Shown here: positions 60,963-64,000 of the stretch, piece after piece
Numbering within the stretch: position 1 is the first letter of the stretch
Layout of the letters: each line of letters opens with the position of its first letter
DNA from: Okapia johnstoni
Lineage: Eukaryota > Chordata > Mammalia > Artiodactyla > Giraffidae
NCBI GenBank assembly: GCA_024291935.2
Contig: CM044305.1
Location: 89,272,397 to 89,336,396, forward strand
DNA: 64,000 bases
Direction: 5' to 3'
Notes under the pieces: model-generated
Seen by the model: the letters and a program-made list of their open reading frames with translations, nothing else
What the model was told of the DNA's origin: nothing
Databases searched by the model: none
Translations under genes and position numbers: made by a program

Positions 60963-61520
60963 ATGGCAACGGGACCATACTTATCAATAATTACCTTAAA
61001 TGTAAATGGGTTGAATGCCCCAACCAAAAAACAAAGAGTGGCTGAGTGGATACAAAAGCAAGACCCCTACATATGCTGTCTACAAGAGACCCACCTCAAA
61101 ACTAGGGACACATACAGACTGAAAGTGAAGGGATGGAAAAACATATTTCATGCAAATGGAGACCAAAAGAAAGCAGGAGTCGCAATACTCATTTCAGATA
61201 AAATAGACTTTAAAATAAAGGCTGTGAAAAGGGACAAAGAAGGACACTACATAATGATCAAAGGATAAATCCAAGAAGAAGATGTAACAATTATAAATAT
61301 ATATGCACCCAACATAGGAGCACCACAATATATAAGGCAAATACTAACAAGTATGAAAGGGGAAATTAACAATAACACAATAATAGTGGGAGACTTTAAT
61401 ACTCCACTCACACATATGGATAGATCAACTAAACAGAAAATTAACAGGGAAACACAAACTTTAAATGATACTATAGACAAATTAGATTTAATCGATATTT
61501 TCAGGACTTTCCACCCCAAA
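60963..61520 (+). pseudogene. L1 ORF2 endonuclease domain, interrupted
   Basis: ORF2p N-terminal APE-like endonuclease, which nicks target DNA. The motifs LNVNGLN, QETHL and IVGDFNT are visible. A TAA codon at 61,266-61,268 cuts the frame, which otherwise continues to FRTFHPK at about 61,519. The rest of the endonuclease and the linker are deleted. Confidence 0.88.
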
Positions 61521-62739
61521 ACACATCACAAGCACGGAAATCGAAACTGTAATCAGAAATCTTCCAGCAAACAAAAGCCCAGGACCAGACGGCTTCACAG
61601 CGGAATTCTACCAAAAATTTAGAGAAGAGCTAACACCTATCCTATTCAAACTCTTCCAGAAAATTGCAGAAGATGGTAAACCTCCAAACTCATTCGATGA
61701 GGCCACCATCACCCTAATTTCAAAACCAGACAAAGATGTCACAAAAAAAGAAAACTACAGGCCAATATCACTGATGAACATAGATGCAAAAATCCTTAAT
61801 AAAACTCTAGCAAACAGAATCCAACATCATATTAAAAAGATCATACATCATGACCAAGTGGGCTTTATCCCAGGAATGCAAGGTTTCTTTAACATCCGCA
61901 AATCAATCAATGTAATTCACCACATTAACAAATTGAAAAATAAAAACAATATGATTATCTCAATAGATGCAGAAAAAGCCTTTGACAAAATTCAACATAC
62001 ATTTATGATAAAAACTCTCCAGAAAGCAGGAATAGAAGGAACATACCTCAACATAATAAAAGCTATATATGACAAACCCACAGCAAACATTATCCTCAAT
62101 GGTGAAAAATTGAAAGCATTTCCCCTAAAGTCAGGAACAAGGCAAGGGTGCCCACTTTCACCACTACTATTCAACATAGTTTTGGAAGTTTTGGCCACAG
62201 CAATCAGAGCGGAAAAAGAAAGAAAAGGATTACAGATAGGAAAAGAAGAATTAAAACTCTCACTGTTTGCAGATGACATGATCCTCTACATAGAAAACCC
62301 TAAAGATTCTACCAAAAAACTACTAGAGCTAATCAATGAATATAGTCAAGTTGCAGGATACAAAATTAACACACAGAAATCTCTTGCATTCCTATACACC
62401 AATAATGAGAAAACAGAAAGAGAAATTAAGGAAACAATACCATTCACCATTGCAACAAAAAGAATAAAATACTTAGGAATATATCTACCTAAAGAAACAA
62501 AAGACTTATATATAGAAAACTATAAAACACTGATGAAAGAAATCAAAGAGGACACAAACAGATGGAGAAATATACCGTGTTCATGGATTGGAAGAATTAT
62601 TATAGTGAAAATGAATATACTACCCAAAGCAATCTATAGATTCAATGCAATCCCTATCAAGCTACCAATGATATTTTTCACAGAACTAGAACAAATCATT
62701 TCACAATTTGTATGGAAGTATAAGAGAAACCTCGAATAG
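61521..62739 (+). pseudogene. L1 ORF2 reverse transcriptase domain
   Basis: Resumes after an internal deletion just upstream of the RT, with [17 protein letters not shown] sequence readable in another frame near 61,555. The main open frame (321 codons from 61,774) carries RT fingers and palm, including [23 protein letters not shown] and the catalytic FADD (62,265-62,280 region). It ends at a TAG (62,737-62,739) caused by a one-base frameshift near 62,727. Confidence 0.92.
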
Positions 62740-62750
62740 CCAAAGCAATC

Positions 62751-63899
62751 TTGAGAAAGAAGAATGGAACTGGAGGAATCAACCTGCCTGACTTCAAGCT
62801 CTACTACAAAGCCACAGTCATCAAGACAGTGTGGTACTGGCACAAAGATAGAAATATAGATCAATGGAACAAAATAGAAAGCCCAGAGAAAAACCCACGC
62901 ACCTATGGGCACCTTATCTTCGACAAAGGAGGCAAGAGTATACAATGGAGAAAAGACAATCTCTTTAACAAGTGGTGCTGGGAAAACTGGTCAACCACTT
63001 GTAAAAGAATGAAACTAGAACACTTCCTAACACCATACACAAAAATAAACTCAAAATGGATTAAAGATCTAAATGTAAGACCAGAAACTATAAAACTCCT
63101 AGAGGAAAACATAGGCAAAACACTCTCCGACATAAATCACAGCAGGATCCTCCATGACCCACCCCCCAGAATATTGGAAATAAAAGCAAAAATAAACAAA
63201 TGGGACCTAATTAAAATTAAAAGCTTTTGCACAACAAAGGAAACTAGGAGCAAGGTGAAAAGACAGCCTTCAGAATGGGAGAAAATAATAGCAAACGAAG
63301 CAACAGACAAACAATTAATCTCAAAAATATACAAGCAACTCCTGCAGCTGAATTCCAGAAAAATAAACGACCCAATCAAGAAATGGGCCAAAGAACTAAA
63401 CAGACATTTCTCCAAAGAAGACATACAGATGGCTAACAAACACATAAAAAGATGCTCAACATCACTCATTATTAGAGAAATGCAAATCAAAACCACAATG
63501 AGGTACCATTACACACCAGTCAGAATGGCTGCTATCCAAAAGTCTACAAGCAATAAATGCTGGAGAGGGTGTGGAGAAAAGGGAACCCTCTTACACTGTT
63601 GGTGGGAATGCAAACTAGTACGGCCACTATGGAGAACAGTGTGGAGATTCCTTAAAAAACTGGGAATAGAACTGCCATATGACCCAGCAATCCCACTGCT
63701 AGGCATACACACCGAGGAAACCAGAAATGAAAGAGACGCCTGTACCCCAATGTTCATCGCAGCACTGTTTACAATAGCCAGGACATGGAAGCAACCTAGA
63801 TGTCCATCGGCAGACGAATGGATAAGGGAGCTGTGGTACATATACACAATGGAATATTACTCAGCCATTAAAAAAATACATTTGAATCGGTTCTATTGA
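62751..63899 (+). pseudogene. L1 ORF2 C-terminal domain
   Basis: 382 open codons continue ORF2p after the frameshift. They include the Cys-rich segment [18 protein letters not shown] (about 63,558-63,613), needed for RNA binding in L1. The frame is lost again at about 63,871 in an A-run and ends at 63,899, shortly before the true ORF2 end, which is still readable in another frame up to the window edge. Confidence 0.92.
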
Positions 63900-64000
63900 G
63901 ATGGATGAAACTGGAGCCCATTATACAGAGTGAAGTGAGCCAGAAAGAAAAGCACCAATACAGTATACTAATGCATGTATATGGAATTTGAAAGATGGTA

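Larger units (their letters stand above)
56993..64000 (+). mobile_element. L1-BT LINE, 5'-complete, running off the window
   Basis: Starts at the L1 5' terminus ('caagatggcggaggaatagg'), followed by a long GC-rich 5' UTR, a pyrimidine-rich zone (58,640-59,000), ORF1 and ORF2. It continues past 64,000, where the 3' UTR would follow. ORF1 and ORF2 are both broken, so it is not autonomous. It is clearly younger than the other L1 pieces in the window, judging by long surviving ORF2 frames. Confidence 0.94.

Overview
This 64-kb window is ruminant nuclear DNA, almost certainly from a bovid. The evidence is the repeat content: BovB (RTE) LINEs, Bov-tA/BOV-A tRNA-Glu/BovB-derived SINEs, CHR-type tRNA SINEs and a long L1-BT copy, with older mammalian L1, L2, MIR, MaLR LTR and Tigger1-like fragments underneath. 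I found no convincing intact host protein-coding gene, tRNA, rRNA or CRISPR array. All long protein-like stretches belong to retroelements, and all of those are broken.

Layout. 1-16,190: nested retroelements. These are an antisense old L1 interrupted by an L1-BT tail, a BovB 3' piece, a badly deleted gammaretrovirus-like provirus with one 3' LTR (about 1,148-3,777), a short tandem array whose unit resembles the MIR core, and a 2.6-kb antisense BovB (4,013-6,633). Beyond them come SINEs, two tail-to-tail L1 fragments, an L2, a MaLR LTR split by a second BovB, and an L1 3' end that finishes exactly where the next structure begins.

16,190-54,335: one very large inverted duplication. The left arm (about 18.7 kb) reappears as its reverse complement in the right arm (about 19.0 kb), around a roughly 400-bp unpaired spacer near 35.1 kb. 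Every retroelement I recognise in one arm (SINEs, L1, BovB, MaLR, MIR, Tigger) has a partner at the mirrored place in the other. The two arms still differ by roughly 10-15% by eye, and the differences are dominated by one-base gaps and homopolymer changes, with a few patches near 99% identity. That combination is hard to explain by ageing. I read it as a young or homogenised palindrome whose consensus was poorly polished, or as a fold-back long-read artefact.

54,335-64,000: a CHR SINE, an L2, a clean Bov-tA SINE and about 1.7 kb with nothing recognisable. Then comes an L1-BT that starts at its 5' UTR (about 56,993) and runs off the window. It has a GC-rich 5' UTR with a 163-bp tandem duplication, a disrupted ORF1, and an ORF2 broken by a nonsense codon, a large internal deletion and two frameshifts.

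The most notable feature is the palindrome and its apparent conflict between shared insertions and high divergence. No new enzymatic or defence system is visible.
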